A stretch of DNA of 64,000 bases from Shewanella benthica (lineage in GTDB: Bacteria > Pseudomonadota > Gammaproteobacteria > Enterobacterales > Shewanellaceae). The DNA lies in NCBI GenBank assembly GCA_023284085.1, contig JAKVHY010000010.1, forward strand, positions 1 to 64,000, read 5' to 3'. The position numbers were made by a program, and so were the translations under genes. Below, in pieces: positions 28,842 to 38,052 of this stretch. Every line of letters begins with the position of its first letter. Position 1 is the stretch's first letter. Under the pieces are notes generated by a model. The model was not told the DNA's origin. It ran no database searches and saw nothing but the letters and a program-made list of their open reading frames with translations.

Positions 28842-31004
28842 TTAGGCTAATTTTGCTATATCCAGATGTTCATGGCTTTTCCACCTAGGCCATCGAATTT
28901 TTTTCTTGTCACCATTGGTATCGACCTTCAATAACCCGCGCATTATGCCCTTTTCCAAGTGTAAATATAGCGGTGTTGCGAAGATAGCCGCTGGAGCAAA
29001 GTTCAATGCTTTAATGGAAACATAGTAATCCGCTTCCTTGCCTAGACTCAGTGCGGCCGCCAGTGTCATTTGTACTGCGCCAAAATGAACCTCGGCAGAC
29101 AATTTAATGTCGGGATCCATCAGCAGAGGGAGAGGCAGCATGCCTATATGGATAGAGGTGTCACCATAATCTTTATCGATGGCGATACGGCACTTTTGTA
29201 ATAAGTCATTGGCTGTGATCGTCTCTCTTAGGGACAGAATAAATAATCCCGGCCGAATAAGGTATACCTTGGCCGATAAACTGTGAGCCAGAGCTTGAAA
29301 TTGAATTTTATTCATGTTGTTGTTGCACTGAAAACCTTGATTGATATCTGCGTTTAATTGATCCGTCAGTGAAACCAATGCTATGGCATGGGGAGTGTCT
29401 TTATCTTGTGTCTTAAGCTCTTCGATGAAGCCTTTATAGCCAGGTAAACCACTCACTGGCTCGATAACGCTTTGACTTTTAGCCTCTAGCAGGCCAACTG
29501 CTAATACGCTTTTTCTTCGCCATTGGTTCACCCCAATGAGTGATATTAAGCACACCAAAATCACCGCGGTGATTAACAGCAGTCTCGAACGTGCTAACTG
29601 GGAACTGAGTACATAGCTTTCACCTTGAAGCTTATTTACTTCAAGTTTTAATTTTTGCTCGGCAAGTACCGATGAAGTGTAGTCGGTGGGAGTATCTCGT
29701 ATTTCCGGCGTGGATAAGTTAAGGGCGATGAGCTTATCCAGTGTGGCAAAGGCCTTGTCACTCTGCTTAAGGTTTCTATAGGCTTGAGACTGATACTGTA
29801 ACGCCTCTATCTGTTCATCTTTGAGCTTAAGCTTCTCTGCATTGTGTAAGGCTAAGGCACTATGTTTTTTAGCCAGTAGCCAATTTTTATCGGCTACGGC
29901 AACTTGGGCAATCAAGAGGTCATTATAAACGAGATAATGGTTACTCTTTTTGGTAAGAAAAATGGCATTAGACTTAAACAGAAATTCAAAAGACGTTTTG
30001 GTGTTGCCGTTATTAAAATAGGCCTCGCCTAAATTATGATAGTTTAATGCCTGAGCAATCACATTTTGAGCTTTGTAATCGAGTTGTTGGGCATTGAGAT
30101 AGTAATCAATAGCCTGATTCCAGTTATTTTGATTGGCATGAACCATAGCGATCACTGTCATACAATGAGAGCGTAATCGATCCATATTGAGTGCCTTAAA
30201 GCCTTCATCTGCATCATGTGCGTATTGGATGGCTTCATCCCAAGCCTTAAGGTCCCGATATACCCTTGCCAGCTGAAGCTGTAAATTAGCCTTGAGAAAA
30301 GGTTTTTGCTGGCGGTTCGAGAGTCTAAGTGCCTCGCTGTAATGTTGTAAGGCTAAAGATAACTGATCCCGTTTATTATAAAAGTCGCCTAAAGCCGACT
30401 CTGCGTGGGCAATCAGGTAATCACTCCTAAGCTGATAACTTGTATCTCTATACAGTTTTAGGTGAATTAGCGCCAGCTTATCCTGATGCAAGATACGATG
30501 TAAGCTACCAAGATGATAATGGATGAGCTGTTTTAATAGCTGGGCTTGCAGATCTTGCCCACTCTCTATCAGGCTCAGTGCTTGGTCATAATGGGACAAT
30601 GCTAGTTGGTAATCATGTTGACTCCTGGCTATGTATCTACCTTTTAGCATTTGTAGGTAGCTTTCATCGTAGGCTGTGGTGCCTATGATCTCCAGCAGTG
30701 ACAATAAAGCCTCGGTTTTACGGTATTTATCTTGCTCTTGCACATAGGCGCTGAGATAGAGCCGTGTGAGCAGCTGCAGTTTATGTTTTAGCTCATCGAC
30801 TCGGTAACCTTGGTCACTGGCTATTCGTTCAAAAGCCGAGATACTAGAGGCAGATATGGGCAAGGTGATTGAGGCTTGTAACTCTTGTAATAGCTCGACA
30901 GGTGATTCTTTTAACTTAATTTCAAGGGCGATATGATCTTGAGCGTATGCCGAAGGGGCAGCTAAAAGCAGAAAGAAAATCACAGTTCTAAAAAAAATAC
31001 GCAT
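28842..31004 (-). CDS. TPR membrane protein with degenerate GGDEF domain
   Basis: 720 residues. A signal peptide (cleaved after AYAQ, about 22) leads to a periplasmic region with about eight tetratricopeptide repeats (about 100-430), a short coiled coil, one membrane helix (LLLITAVILVCLISLIG, about 470-490) and a cytoplasmic domain of about 200 residues. That domain keeps the GGDEF fold landmarks (GLPGYKGFIEEL for LPNRRAF, TSIHIGM for VSIGIA), but the active site reads RPGLFILSL, so it cannot be a cyclase. It may bind nucleotide or a partner. It is on the same strand as the diguanylate cyclase, 147 bases apart. Confidence 0.75.
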   Translation of the reverse strand: MRIFFRTVIFFLLLAAPSAYAQDHIALEIKLKESPVELLQELQASITLPISASSISAFERIASDQGYRVDELKHKLQLLTRLYLSAYVQEQDKYRKTEALLSLLEIIGTTAYDESYLQMLKGRYIARSQHDYQLALSHYDQALSLIESGQDLQAQLLKQLIHYHLGSLHRILHQDKLALIHLKLYRDTSYQLRSDYLIAHAESALGDFYNKRDQLSLALQHYSEALRLSNRQQKPFLKANLQLQLARVYRDLKAWDEAIQYAHDADEGFKALNMDRLRSHCMTVIAMVHANQNNWNQAIDYYLNAQQLDYKAQNVIAQALNYHNLGEAYFNNGNTKTSFEFLFKSNAIFLTKKSNHYLVYNDLLIAQVAVADKNWLLAKKHSALALHNAEKLKLKDEQIEALQYQSQAYRNLKQSDKAFATLDKLIALNLSTPEIRDTPTDYTSSVLAEQKLKLEVNKLQGESYVLSSQLARSRLLLITAVILVCLISLIGVNQWRRKSVLAVGLLEAKSQSVIEPVSGLPGYKGFIEELKTQDKDTPHAIALVSLTDQLNADINQGFQCNNNMNKIQFQALAHSLSAKVYLIRPGLFILSLRETITANDLLQKCRIAIDKDYGDTSIHIGMLPLPLLMDPDIKLSAEVHFGAVQMTLAAALSLGKEADYYVSIKALNFAPAAIFATPLYLHLEKGIMRGLLKVDTNGDKKKIRWPRWKSHEHLDIAKLA

Positions 31005-31172
31005 AAGAAGCAGATACCTTGCCCTCTTAAAGGGACGTTCGGTCAGTCATTGTATTGTCTCAAAATAGACTCGAAGAGGCATAGGTTTTAGTGATGCCGA
31101 GTCTTAGAAATAGAGATATACTCTCGATCTTATTATAAAAATAAATAACAATCATAACAGAAGGAATCAAGA

Positions 31173-32975
31173 GTGAAACCAGCAGTCCCATTGATTTTAA
31201 CTTTAAGTGCATTTTTTTCCTCATCAATTTTCGCTGAGGTCAGTTATCGCATAGATCTCACCGACTCTGTGCATCATCTGGCTAAGATTGAGGTGGACTT
31301 TCCCGAGTCTGCTACCACAGAGCTGAAAATCAACCTTCCTGTGTGGCGAACTGGCAAGTATCAAGTTTTACCCTTAGCCGATGGTATTCGCTATTTCAGT
31401 GCGCAAGATGAAACGGGCAAGGTCTTACCCTATACGCGAAGTGCCAGTGGTGAGTGGACAGTTGAGCTTGAAAAGCCAACGTCCGTCACTGTGACTTATC
31501 AGCTATATGCGAATCAATTAGGTCAAAGGGTTGGCCATATAGATGCGACTCATGCTTTCTTGGATGCCAGTGGTACCTTGGTGTATAGCCCTGAGTTTAA
31601 GGCTCAGGAGGTCAAGGTTGAATTGGCCGTGCCAGATGAATGGCAAAGTTATTCAGGTATGGAGTCTGCAGGAAAGCCTCATTCGTTTGAGGCGAGCAAT
31701 TATGATGTGTTGGTAGACTCTCCGATAGAGACCGGAATCAGTCATCACAGGGCGTTTTTTGCCGATGGTCGGGATTATGAATTGGTCGTGTGGGGAGAGG
31801 GCAACTATGACATTGAACAGATGGTTACCGATCTGACCAAGCTCAGCGGTCAGGCTAGGGCTATCTGGGATGGCTACCCGTTTGAGCGTTATGTCTACAT
31901 GGTGCACGCCACCAGTGGTGCCCGAGGTGCAACCGAGCATCTCAACTCGACGGTGATTCAGCGCCCTCGTTTCAGTTATCGAGAGCGTGAAGACTACTTA
32001 GGCTTCATTAAAACCGCTGCCCATGAGTTTATTCATACCTGGAATGTGAAGGCTTACAGGCCTCAAGGTTTGGTGCCTTACAATTATCAAAAAGAGAACA
32101 TATCCGAACTGCTATGGATTGCCGAAGGTTCGACAAGTTATTTTCAAAGCCAGTTGTTACTCAGGGCTGGAGTGATCACGGCTAAAGAATTTTTTGAAGA
32201 CTTAGCCAAGCGAATTGCCCAGAGTGAGAAGACGCCGGGGCGTGAAGTTCAATCGGTGCAAGAGGCGAGCGTCGGCAAATGGGCGAGCACGGGTGGTGAC
32301 TATGCGGTCAACCACAGTGCCAACATCTACTCCGAAGGCTATCTCGCTTCTCTGGCGCTGGATTTTTCACTGCTCAATGACACTGATCTTGCTCATTCCT
32401 ATCGTGACGTTCATAAAGCGCTCTACAATCAGCATAAGATCCCGGCGGGTTACTCAGTCGCTGATGTTAAACAGATCTTAAAAGATCTGTCAGGGGAAGA
32501 TTATCAAACCTGGTGGCAGACTCATGTTAACTCACCTATGAGCCTGGATTTCACCTCCTTGCTAGACAATGCCGGTTTACAGTCCGGTTATGGGGAAGAC
32601 TCTAAAACCACGGCTTATGCGGGAGTGAAGTTGAGCGGTGACTCACTTAAACTTGCTGAAGTCTTGCGTGACGGTCCCGCCTGGAATGCGGGTATCGTGC
32701 TTGGGGATGAAATTGTAGCCATCGATGGTCTGAAGGTAACCGGCAAAGGTTTTGAATCCAGAATTAAAGATTTTAAGCCGGGGGCTGAGATTGTGGTGAG
32801 CCTGTTTAGCGATGACCGTCTCAAACAGGTGACGCTGAAACTGGGTGAGCAGCAGAGTGGTAAGCTGAAGGTGTTGAGTGTGGATAAGCCAAGTCGAGCT
32901 CAGAAAGCCTTCTTTAAAGCCTGGTTAGGTATCGATTGGCCGTTCGATAATAAGGGTAAGTTAACAGAAGACTAA
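31173..32975 (+). CDS. M61-family metallopeptidase with PDZ domain
   Basis: 600 residues, GTG start at 31173 with AGAAGGA seven bases before. A signal peptide (SAFFSSSIFA) exports it. An N-terminal beta domain (20-190) precedes the glycyl-aminopeptidase catalytic domain with H284-E285-x-x-H288 in HEFIHTW and the third ligand Glu318 in AEGSTSY, then a PDZ domain (about 480-580; GPAWNAGIVLGDEIVAIDG). All zinc ligands are intact. It probably trims Gly- or Ala-rich peptides in the periplasm. It is divergent from the TPR/GGDEF gene. Confidence 0.93.
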   Translation: MKPAVPLILTLSAFFSSSIFAEVSYRIDLTDSVHHLAKIEVDFPESATTELKINLPVWRTGKYQVLPLADGIRYFSAQDETGKVLPYTRSASGEWTVELEKPTSVTVTYQLYANQLGQRVGHIDATHAFLDASGTLVYSPEFKAQEVKVELAVPDEWQSYSGMESAGKPHSFEASNYDVLVDSPIETGISHHRAFFADGRDYELVVWGEGNYDIEQMVTDLTKLSGQARAIWDGYPFERYVYMVHATSGARGATEHLNSTVIQRPRFSYREREDYLGFIKTAAHEFIHTWNVKAYRPQGLVPYNYQKENISELLWIAEGSTSYFQSQLLLRAGVITAKEFFEDLAKRIAQSEKTPGREVQSVQEASVGKWASTGGDYAVNHSANIYSEGYLASLALDFSLLNDTDLAHSYRDVHKALYNQHKIPAGYSVADVKQILKDLSGEDYQTWWQTHVNSPMSLDFTSLLDNAGLQSGYGEDSKTTAYAGVKLSGDSLKLAEVLRDGPAWNAGIVLGDEIVAIDGLKVTGKGFESRIKDFKPGAEIVVSLFSDDRLKQVTLKLGEQQSGKLKVLSVDKPSRAQKAFFKAWLGIDWPFDNKGKLTED

Positions 32976-32990
32976 CTCGTCTTTTTGTAT

Positions 32991-33258
32991 TATACCATTT
33001 CGAGTAAGTATCTGATCATTCAGCGGGAGTTCAAAGCGCTGTAGGCAAGGCGGATGTTTGAAGCTAATAGTTATTCTATATCGAGAACATTCAACGTAGC
33101 ATAAAGGGCTTTGAAACCCGCACTGCGTGAGGCTCTCAGTGTTTCCACTTCTGTGTTGCATTGACTTAAAAGGGAATAACCATTTCCTCATCAATGCGCC
33201 TTGAATTGAAAAAACTGAGAGTCTCTGAACTGACCAAATACTTATATGGAATGGTATT
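32991..33258. mobile_element. MITE-like 268-bp element, copy 2
   Basis: Same length and ends as the element at 18426-18693, about 96% identical by hand alignment. It sits 15 bases after the M61 peptidase stop, in the gap before the rdgC terminator. The last base differs (TATT rather than TATA). It contains no plausible gene. Confidence 0.85.
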
Positions 33259-33286
33259 ACCTCTGTAATCAATTTTATGCCGCAAT

Positions 33287-33327
33287 TAAAAAGCCAGCTG
33301 ACAAACTTGTTGTTAGCTGGCTTTTTA
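33287..33327. terminator. Terminator between the MITE-like copy and rdgC
   Basis: Hairpin AAAAAGCCAGCT ... AGCTGGCTTTTT with A- and T-runs on the two sides, usable in both directions. It serves rdgC from the right. Confidence 0.85.
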
Positions 33328-33359
33328 ATGTCGAGAAAAGAGGTTATATACCGTGGGTA

Positions 33360-34271
33360 TTAGATACTCTCTTCCAGTCCGCCTAATACCTCTACTAGTG
33401 AGTTCATCAAGGCGATAAGCTCGCTGCCCATCAAGGCAAAATCGGCGTCGAGTCTGGCCATAGGATCTTCGGTACCCACTTCATCATTGCCAGCTCTGAA
33501 CTCTTCAGAGAACTTGAGACGCTTGATGCCAGCATCTGATTGCAATATGAAAGCAATCGATTGGCCGAAATGCAGTGCCAGTTTATGGACTTGCTTACCC
33601 ACTTCGATATGGGCCAAGACTTCGGCTTCGGTCAAATCTTGTTGTTTGAAACGGACAATGCCACCTTCATCCGAGTCTGACTTAAATTCAGCCTCATCTT
33701 GCATCTCGAAAGGTGCCGGTGTCGAGTCAGTCTTAACCCAATCGGTTAATTGACTCTCGATAGGGGCCTTAAAACTTAGAGGGATAATAGGTAAAGAACC
33801 CATGGCTTTACGTAACAGAGCCAAAAACTCTTCAGCCTTAGCTGCGCTCGAACTGTCGACCAATATCATCTCAATTTCAGGGATGATCAGGGCGCGAATT
33901 TGGCTACGTCTTGAGAAGGCGCGCGGCAATAAAGTGATGATTATCTCATCTTTTAATGCATCTTTCTCTTTCTTAGCGAGCTTGCGATCTTCTTCGGCCT
34001 CGATTTGAGCCACTTTATCTTCTAAGGCTTCTTTAACCACTTGTGAAGGAAGGATTTTTTCCTCTTTAGTGGCACAGATTAGGTGTCTGTTGCTGGCACT
34101 GTGAACCAGAGTCTGTCCCTGTTTCCCCAGAGCATTAGAGAAACCGAATTTGCTGATGTCTTGACTTGAGCATGGAGAGAAAGTGAAGTCTTCCAATGAC
34201 TTTTCAAGAGCTTCAGTGTCAACAGAGAAAGGTTTATTAAAACGATAAACAGTCAGGTTTTTAAACCACAT
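33360..34271 (-). CDS. rdgC: Recombination-associated protein RdgC
   Basis: 303 residues, standard length. It is a ring-forming DNA-binding protein that restrains RecA. Family landmarks are the start [22 protein letters not shown] near 50, a [11 protein letters not shown] block near 114 and the acidic C-terminal part with [13 protein letters not shown]. Monocistronic with its own terminator. Confidence 0.96.
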   Translation of the reverse strand: MWFKNLTVYRFNKPFSVDTEALEKSLEDFTFSPCSSQDISKFGFSNALGKQGQTLVHSASNRHLICATKEEKILPSQVVKEALEDKVAQIEAEEDRKLAKKEKDALKDEIIITLLPRAFSRRSQIRALIIPEIEMILVDSSSAAKAEEFLALLRKAMGSLPIIPLSFKAPIESQLTDWVKTDSTPAPFEMQDEAEFKSDSDEGGIVRFKQQDLTEAEVLAHIEVGKQVHKLALHFGQSIAFILQSDAGIKRLKFSEEFRAGNDEVGTEDPMARLDADFALMGSELIALMNSLVEVLGGLEESI

Positions 34272-34366
34272 AATAAGCGCTCAATCAAAAAATGAAGCCG
34301 CAGTGTAAGACATTGTCACTCTCTGGTAAACCTGAAAATACTTATGGATATGGCAGGGTTCGGGAT

Positions 34367-34384
34367 AATTCATAAAACTGTCAC
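34367..34384 (+). promoter_or_regulatory. Pho box upstream of the porin gene
   Basis: ATTCATAAAACTGTCAC resembles the PhoB consensus (7-base half CTGTCAT, AT-rich 4-base spacer, 7-base half CTGTCAC): the second half and spacer match exactly, the first partly. It is about 180 bases before the porin start. The rest of the 34272-34562 gap is AT-rich promoter-like sequence. Confidence 0.65.
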
Positions 34385-34562
34385 ATTCAGTTTTGTTGCT
34401 CTGTAGACCTTGATGTATATGGGATTTATTTTTATTTTTTTTCTTAGCTTCTGGTTTTTATGAAAATTGTTCTAGATTGAAATAAAACTGCAACAGAAAC
34501 ATTGCAAACTTCCGGCCGTCCAAACCAATAACCCAGACGAACAGATACGTCGAAAGGATTAA

Positions 34563-35531
34563 ATGATGAACGTTTTTTGTAAAACTTTACTAGCTTCTGC
34601 GCTTGCTACTGCCACTCTAGCTTCTGCACATGCGGCAGATCCTCTAACTGTCTACGGTAAGTTGAACATCACGGCTCAGTCTAATGATGTTAAAGGTGAT
34701 TCAGAGACTACGATTCAAAGCAACGCGTCACGTTTCGGTGTGAAGGGATCATTCGAGCTTAGCAGCTCATTAGAGGCGTTTTATACTATCGAGTATGAAG
34801 TTGATACCGGTGATGACGACAAAGATAATTTCAAGGCCCGTAACCAATTTGTGGGTCTCAGAGGCGATTTTGGTTCAATTGCTGTGGGTCGTAACGATAC
34901 CCAGCTTAAACAGTCCCAAGGTAAAGTCGACCTGTTCAACGATATGTCTGGCGATATCAAGAACCTATTTAAGGGCGAAAATCGCCTGGCCCAGACCGCC
35001 ACGTATATCACGCCTTCTTTCAGTGGTTTTAAGTTTGGTGTGACTTATGCGGCAAGCGGTGACAGTGACCAGTTCGAGCAAGACGGTTACAGCCTGGCGG
35101 CCATGTATGGCGACAAGGGGCTTAAAAAGTCACCTATCTATGCCTCTATCGCCTATGATTCAGACGTTAAGGGCTATGAAGTTGCTCGTGCAACGGTTCA
35201 GGGCAAGATAGCCGGATTTAAATTGGGTGCCATGTACCAGCAGGAAGAAAAGGTATATGAAGTTGTTGACGAAGATGGTAGCGACGTTGTTAATCCTTTC
35301 GATGGTGACAGCTACACAGGTTACCTGCTAAGCGCGTCTTACACTATCGATGCCATCGTGCTTAAAACTCAGTATCAGGACATGGAAAACAAAGGTGATT
35401 CATGGTCTGTGGGCGCCGATTACAAACTCGGTAAGCCGACTAAGCTTATTGCTTTCTATACTAATCGTTCATATGAAAACGTTGAAAATGATGACAAATT
35501 CCTCGGTCTTGGCATCGAACATAAGTTCTAA
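34563..35531 (+). CDS. Outer-membrane porin, probably phosphate-starvation induced
   Basis: 322 residues, Gram-negative general porin family. A signal peptide ends at AHA (about 24), then the start DPLTVYGKLN, alternating beta-strands with acidic loops, an FVGLRGDFGSIAVGR segment for the L3 region, and a C-terminal Phe in GLGIEHKF, the BAM recognition end. It sits immediately upstream of phoB-phoR with a Pho-box-like site in front, suggesting a PhoE-like role in taking up phosphate or other anions. Neither anion selectivity nor induction can be proven from sequence. Confidence 0.88.
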   Translation: MMNVFCKTLLASALATATLASAHAADPLTVYGKLNITAQSNDVKGDSETTIQSNASRFGVKGSFELSSSLEAFYTIEYEVDTGDDDKDNFKARNQFVGLRGDFGSIAVGRNDTQLKQSQGKVDLFNDMSGDIKNLFKGENRLAQTATYITPSFSGFKFGVTYAASGDSDQFEQDGYSLAAMYGDKGLKKSPIYASIAYDSDVKGYEVARATVQGKIAGFKLGAMYQQEEKVYEVVDEDGSDVVNPFDGDSYTGYLLSASYTIDAIVLKTQYQDMENKGDSWSVGADYKLGKPTKLIAFYTNRSYENVENDDKFLGLGIEHKF

Positions 35532-35560
35532 TTGTTCTGATTAAAGAACAACGCGAGAAT

Positions 35561-35586
35561 AAGGAGGCTTAGGCCTCCTTTTTTTA
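35561..35586 (+). terminator. Terminator after the porin
   Basis: Hairpin AAGGAGGC/GGCCTCCTT followed by seven T, before phoB. Confidence 0.88.
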
Positions 35587-35667
35587 TGCTGTATTTTTAC
35601 CCGTTTATACAAGTTTTATGACAATAATCTGCACTTTATGACAATATATGCCTAGCCGATCATAATT

Positions 35668-35685
35668 TTGTAATAAAACTGACCA
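35668..35685 (+). promoter_or_regulatory. Pho-box-like site upstream of phoB
   Basis: TTGTAAT-AAAA-CTGACCA fits the PhoB half-site spacing with three or four mismatches, 40 bases before the phoB start. Two TTATGACA sequences (about 35617 and 35637) read as inverted TGTCATAA half-sites. The arrangement supports autoregulation of phoBR. Confidence 0.55.
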
Positions 35686-35724
35686 ATAATAGATGCGCGA
35701 ACATTCACTGACAGAAGATTGCAT

Positions 35725-36414
35725 ATGACTGCTAAAATATTAATTGTTGAAGATGAGTTAGCTATCCGAGAGATGCTGACATTTGTTCTAGAGCAACATG
35801 GTTTTACCACTACATCGGCTGAAGATTTCGATTCCGCACTAAAAATGATATCGGAGCCGTATCCCGATCTTATTTTATTAGATTGGATGTTTCCAGGCGG
35901 CAGCGGAATCCAACTCGCCAAGCGTCTTCGCCAGGATGAGTTTACTCGTCAGATCCCTATCATCATGCTCACGGCGCGTGGTGAAGAGGAAGATAAGGTG
36001 CGTGGCCTGGAAGTGGGCGCCGACGACTACATCACTAAGCCATTCTCTCCGAAAGAGTTAGTGGCTAGAATCAAGGCGGTGATGCGCCGCAGTTCTCCTA
36101 CCAGCTCAGAAGAGCCTATCGATGTTCAGGGGCTCATGTTAGACCCTGTCAGTCACAGAGTGACCGTAGGAGATCAGGTATTGGATATGGGGCCGACAGA
36201 ATTCAGGTTACTGCATTTCTTTATGACTCATCCTGAGCGAGTCTACAGTCGTGAGCAGTTACTCGATAATGTTTGGGGCACCAATGTTTATGTTGAAGAC
36301 AGAACGGTTGATGTGCATATCAGGCGCTTACGAAAGGCGATTGAGCCATCTGAACACGATCGTTTGATTCAAACGGTTCGCGGTGCGGGTTACCGATTCT
36401 CAACGAGACTCTAG
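35725..36414 (+). CDS. phoB: Phosphate regulon response regulator PhoB
   Basis: 229 residues from ATG 35725 (a TTG two codons earlier is also open). A receiver domain with phospho-acceptor Asp53 in LLDWMF, the conserved Thr in LTARGE and Lys in [12 protein letters not shown] precedes an OmpR-type winged-helix domain with [18 protein letters not shown]. It activates phosphate-starvation genes when phosphorylated by PhoR, encoded next. The porin before and pstS after are likely targets. Confidence 0.96.
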   Translation: MTAKILIVEDELAIREMLTFVLEQHGFTTTSAEDFDSALKMISEPYPDLILLDWMFPGGSGIQLAKRLRQDEFTRQIPIIMLTARGEEEDKVRGLEVGADDYITKPFSPKELVARIKAVMRRSSPTSSEEPIDVQGLMLDPVSHRVTVGDQVLDMGPTEFRLLHFFMTHPERVYSREQLLDNVWGTNVYVEDRTVDVHIRRLRKAIEPSEHDRLIQTVRGAGYRFSTRL

Positions 36415-36496
36415 CTTTGCTTGAAAGCGTTAGGCACGAGATCTAATTTAGGTTATCTTGTGCCCGTCTCTTACCTATGGTTTCGATGAAATTTCT

Positions 36497-37804
36497 ATGT
36501 TTGATTCATATTCGGGTTATCGACTGCTATCTCGGTTAGTCACCTATCTGGTGTTATGTTTTATTCTTGGTCTGCTCCTGGGCGAGCTTGTCTGGGTTCT
36601 CCTGATAGGGTCTCTGGCATTGCTGTTCTGGCATTATCGCCAGCTCTCCAGGCTCAACTTCTGGTTATGGCGTGACAGAAGGCTAACCCCGCCAAATGGC
36701 CGCGGTAGTTGGGAAGGTGTCTTCAATGGTATCTATCGCCTTCAGGGGAAAAACCGTAAACGTGTCTCCCAATTAGCGTTTCTGCTTGGCCGCTTCAGAC
36801 AAGGCGCAGAGGCACTTCCCGATGCTGCCGTAGTGTTAGATTCTGAGCACAACATCATCTGGTGTAACAAGCTTGCCCAGCTGTTATTGGGGTTTGTCTG
36901 GCCACTGGATAGCGGCCAGAGAATCGATAACTTAATTCGTCATCCTGATTTTTCTAATTATCTGAAGAAAGCCGCCTATCAAGATCCATTCGAGTTGGCA
37001 TCGCCCCTCTCCGAGGGACGCATCCTGGAGATCCGTATCATGGGCTATGGCACGGGACAGTTCCTGCTGATCGCCAGAGATATTACCCGGGTGAGGCAAC
37101 TCGAGGGGATGCGTAAAGATTTTGTCGCTAACGTATCTCACGAACTGAAAACCCCACTCACAGTGCTGCAGGGTTATCTGGAGATGATGCAGTCCATGGC
37201 AGAGCCTGGCTCGCCAAATGTTAAAGCGGTGGAGCAGATGCAGCAGCAAACCAATCGCATGCGCTCTATGGTCGAACAACTCTTAGTCCTGTCCAGGATA
37301 GAAGATTCAGTTGAATTGAATTTAAGCAATATCATCAATATGGACCATATGGTCGAGGTGTTAAAAGAGGAAGCCAACGCCCTGTCTAAGGGGGAATACC
37401 ATCTAAGTTTTGATTGTGAGCCTGACTATCATCTCTATGGTAATGAAATTGAGCTCAGGAGTGCTTGCTCTAACCTTATCTCTAATGCGATTCGATATAC
37501 AGAGCCCGGTGGGCAGATAAGGGTATGTTGGCAACGGGTTGCGACTGGTGGCTTGTTTAGTGTCACTGACAGTGGTGACGGTATTGCCCCCCAGCATATT
37601 GGCAGGTTAACCGAGCGTTTTTATCGAGTCGACAGTGCCAGAACCCGTCAAAGAGGCGGTACGGGATTAGGCCTGGCCATCACTAAACATGCCCTGAGTA
37701 ATCATCAGAGTGAGTTAATGATTGACAGTGAACTTGGCAAGGGCAGTACATTTAGCTTTGTTATACCGACGAATCTCATCGAAGGGACTCGCCACACCGA
37801 TTAA
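36497..37804 (+). CDS. phoR: Phosphate regulon sensor kinase PhoR
   Basis: 435 residues from ATG 36497; a TTG at 36458 in frame would add 13 residues and is less likely from family length. Two N-terminal membrane helices (about 10-45) lack a large periplasmic domain. A PAS-like region with LPDAAVVLDSEHNIIWCN follows, then the dimerisation/phospho-acceptor helix with His215 in NVSHELKTPLTVLQGYLEMM and the ATPase domain (N-box, GDGIAPQH, GGTGLGLAI). It resembles E. coli PhoR closely, including TPPNGRGSWE. 83 bases after phoB, in one operon. Confidence 0.95.
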   Translation: MFDSYSGYRLLSRLVTYLVLCFILGLLLGELVWVLLIGSLALLFWHYRQLSRLNFWLWRDRRLTPPNGRGSWEGVFNGIYRLQGKNRKRVSQLAFLLGRFRQGAEALPDAAVVLDSEHNIIWCNKLAQLLLGFVWPLDSGQRIDNLIRHPDFSNYLKKAAYQDPFELASPLSEGRILEIRIMGYGTGQFLLIARDITRVRQLEGMRKDFVANVSHELKTPLTVLQGYLEMMQSMAEPGSPNVKAVEQMQQQTNRMRSMVEQLLVLSRIEDSVELNLSNIINMDHMVEVLKEEANALSKGEYHLSFDCEPDYHLYGNEIELRSACSNLISNAIRYTEPGGQIRVCWQRVATGGLFSVTDSGDGIAPQHIGRLTERFYRVDSARTRQRGGTGLGLAITKHALSNHQSELMIDSELGKGSTFSFVIPTNLIEGTRHTD

Positions 37805-37830
37805 ATAAGTGATTGGGCTAGCGAGTTCAT

Positions 37831-37859
37831 AAAAAAGCAGACCTTGGTCTGCTTTTTTG
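37831..37859 (+). terminator. Terminator after phoBR
   Basis: AAAAAAGCAGACC/GGTCTGCTTTTTT stem-loop with T-run. Confidence 0.9.
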
Positions 37860-37936
37860 CTTTCTGCTTAGGGGGAATCGGAGGCTACTAACGTGTATAG
37901 CTTAAATAGACATTAAAAATTCACTTAAAACGCACA

Positions 37937-37954
37937 TTGTCATCTAAGTGTCAC
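37937..37954 (+). promoter_or_regulatory. Pho box upstream of pstS
   Basis: TTGTCAT-CTAA-GTGTCAC matches the PhoB consensus in 12 of the 14 half-site positions, about 100 bases before the pstS start. It is the best Pho-box match in the window. Confidence 0.75.
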
Positions 37955-38052
37955 ACCAGAGTAATAGACTTGTCATCATAGAAACAGATACTGGCTGCAA
38001 CTTAAATGTTAATTCAATTAATGAGCAAGTACGCTTAACACTGGAGCAAAGA

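Noticed and set aside
35719..35724. TTG two codons before phoB considered as the start
   Set aside because: [11 protein letters not shown] from ATG 35725 is the normal family N terminus.
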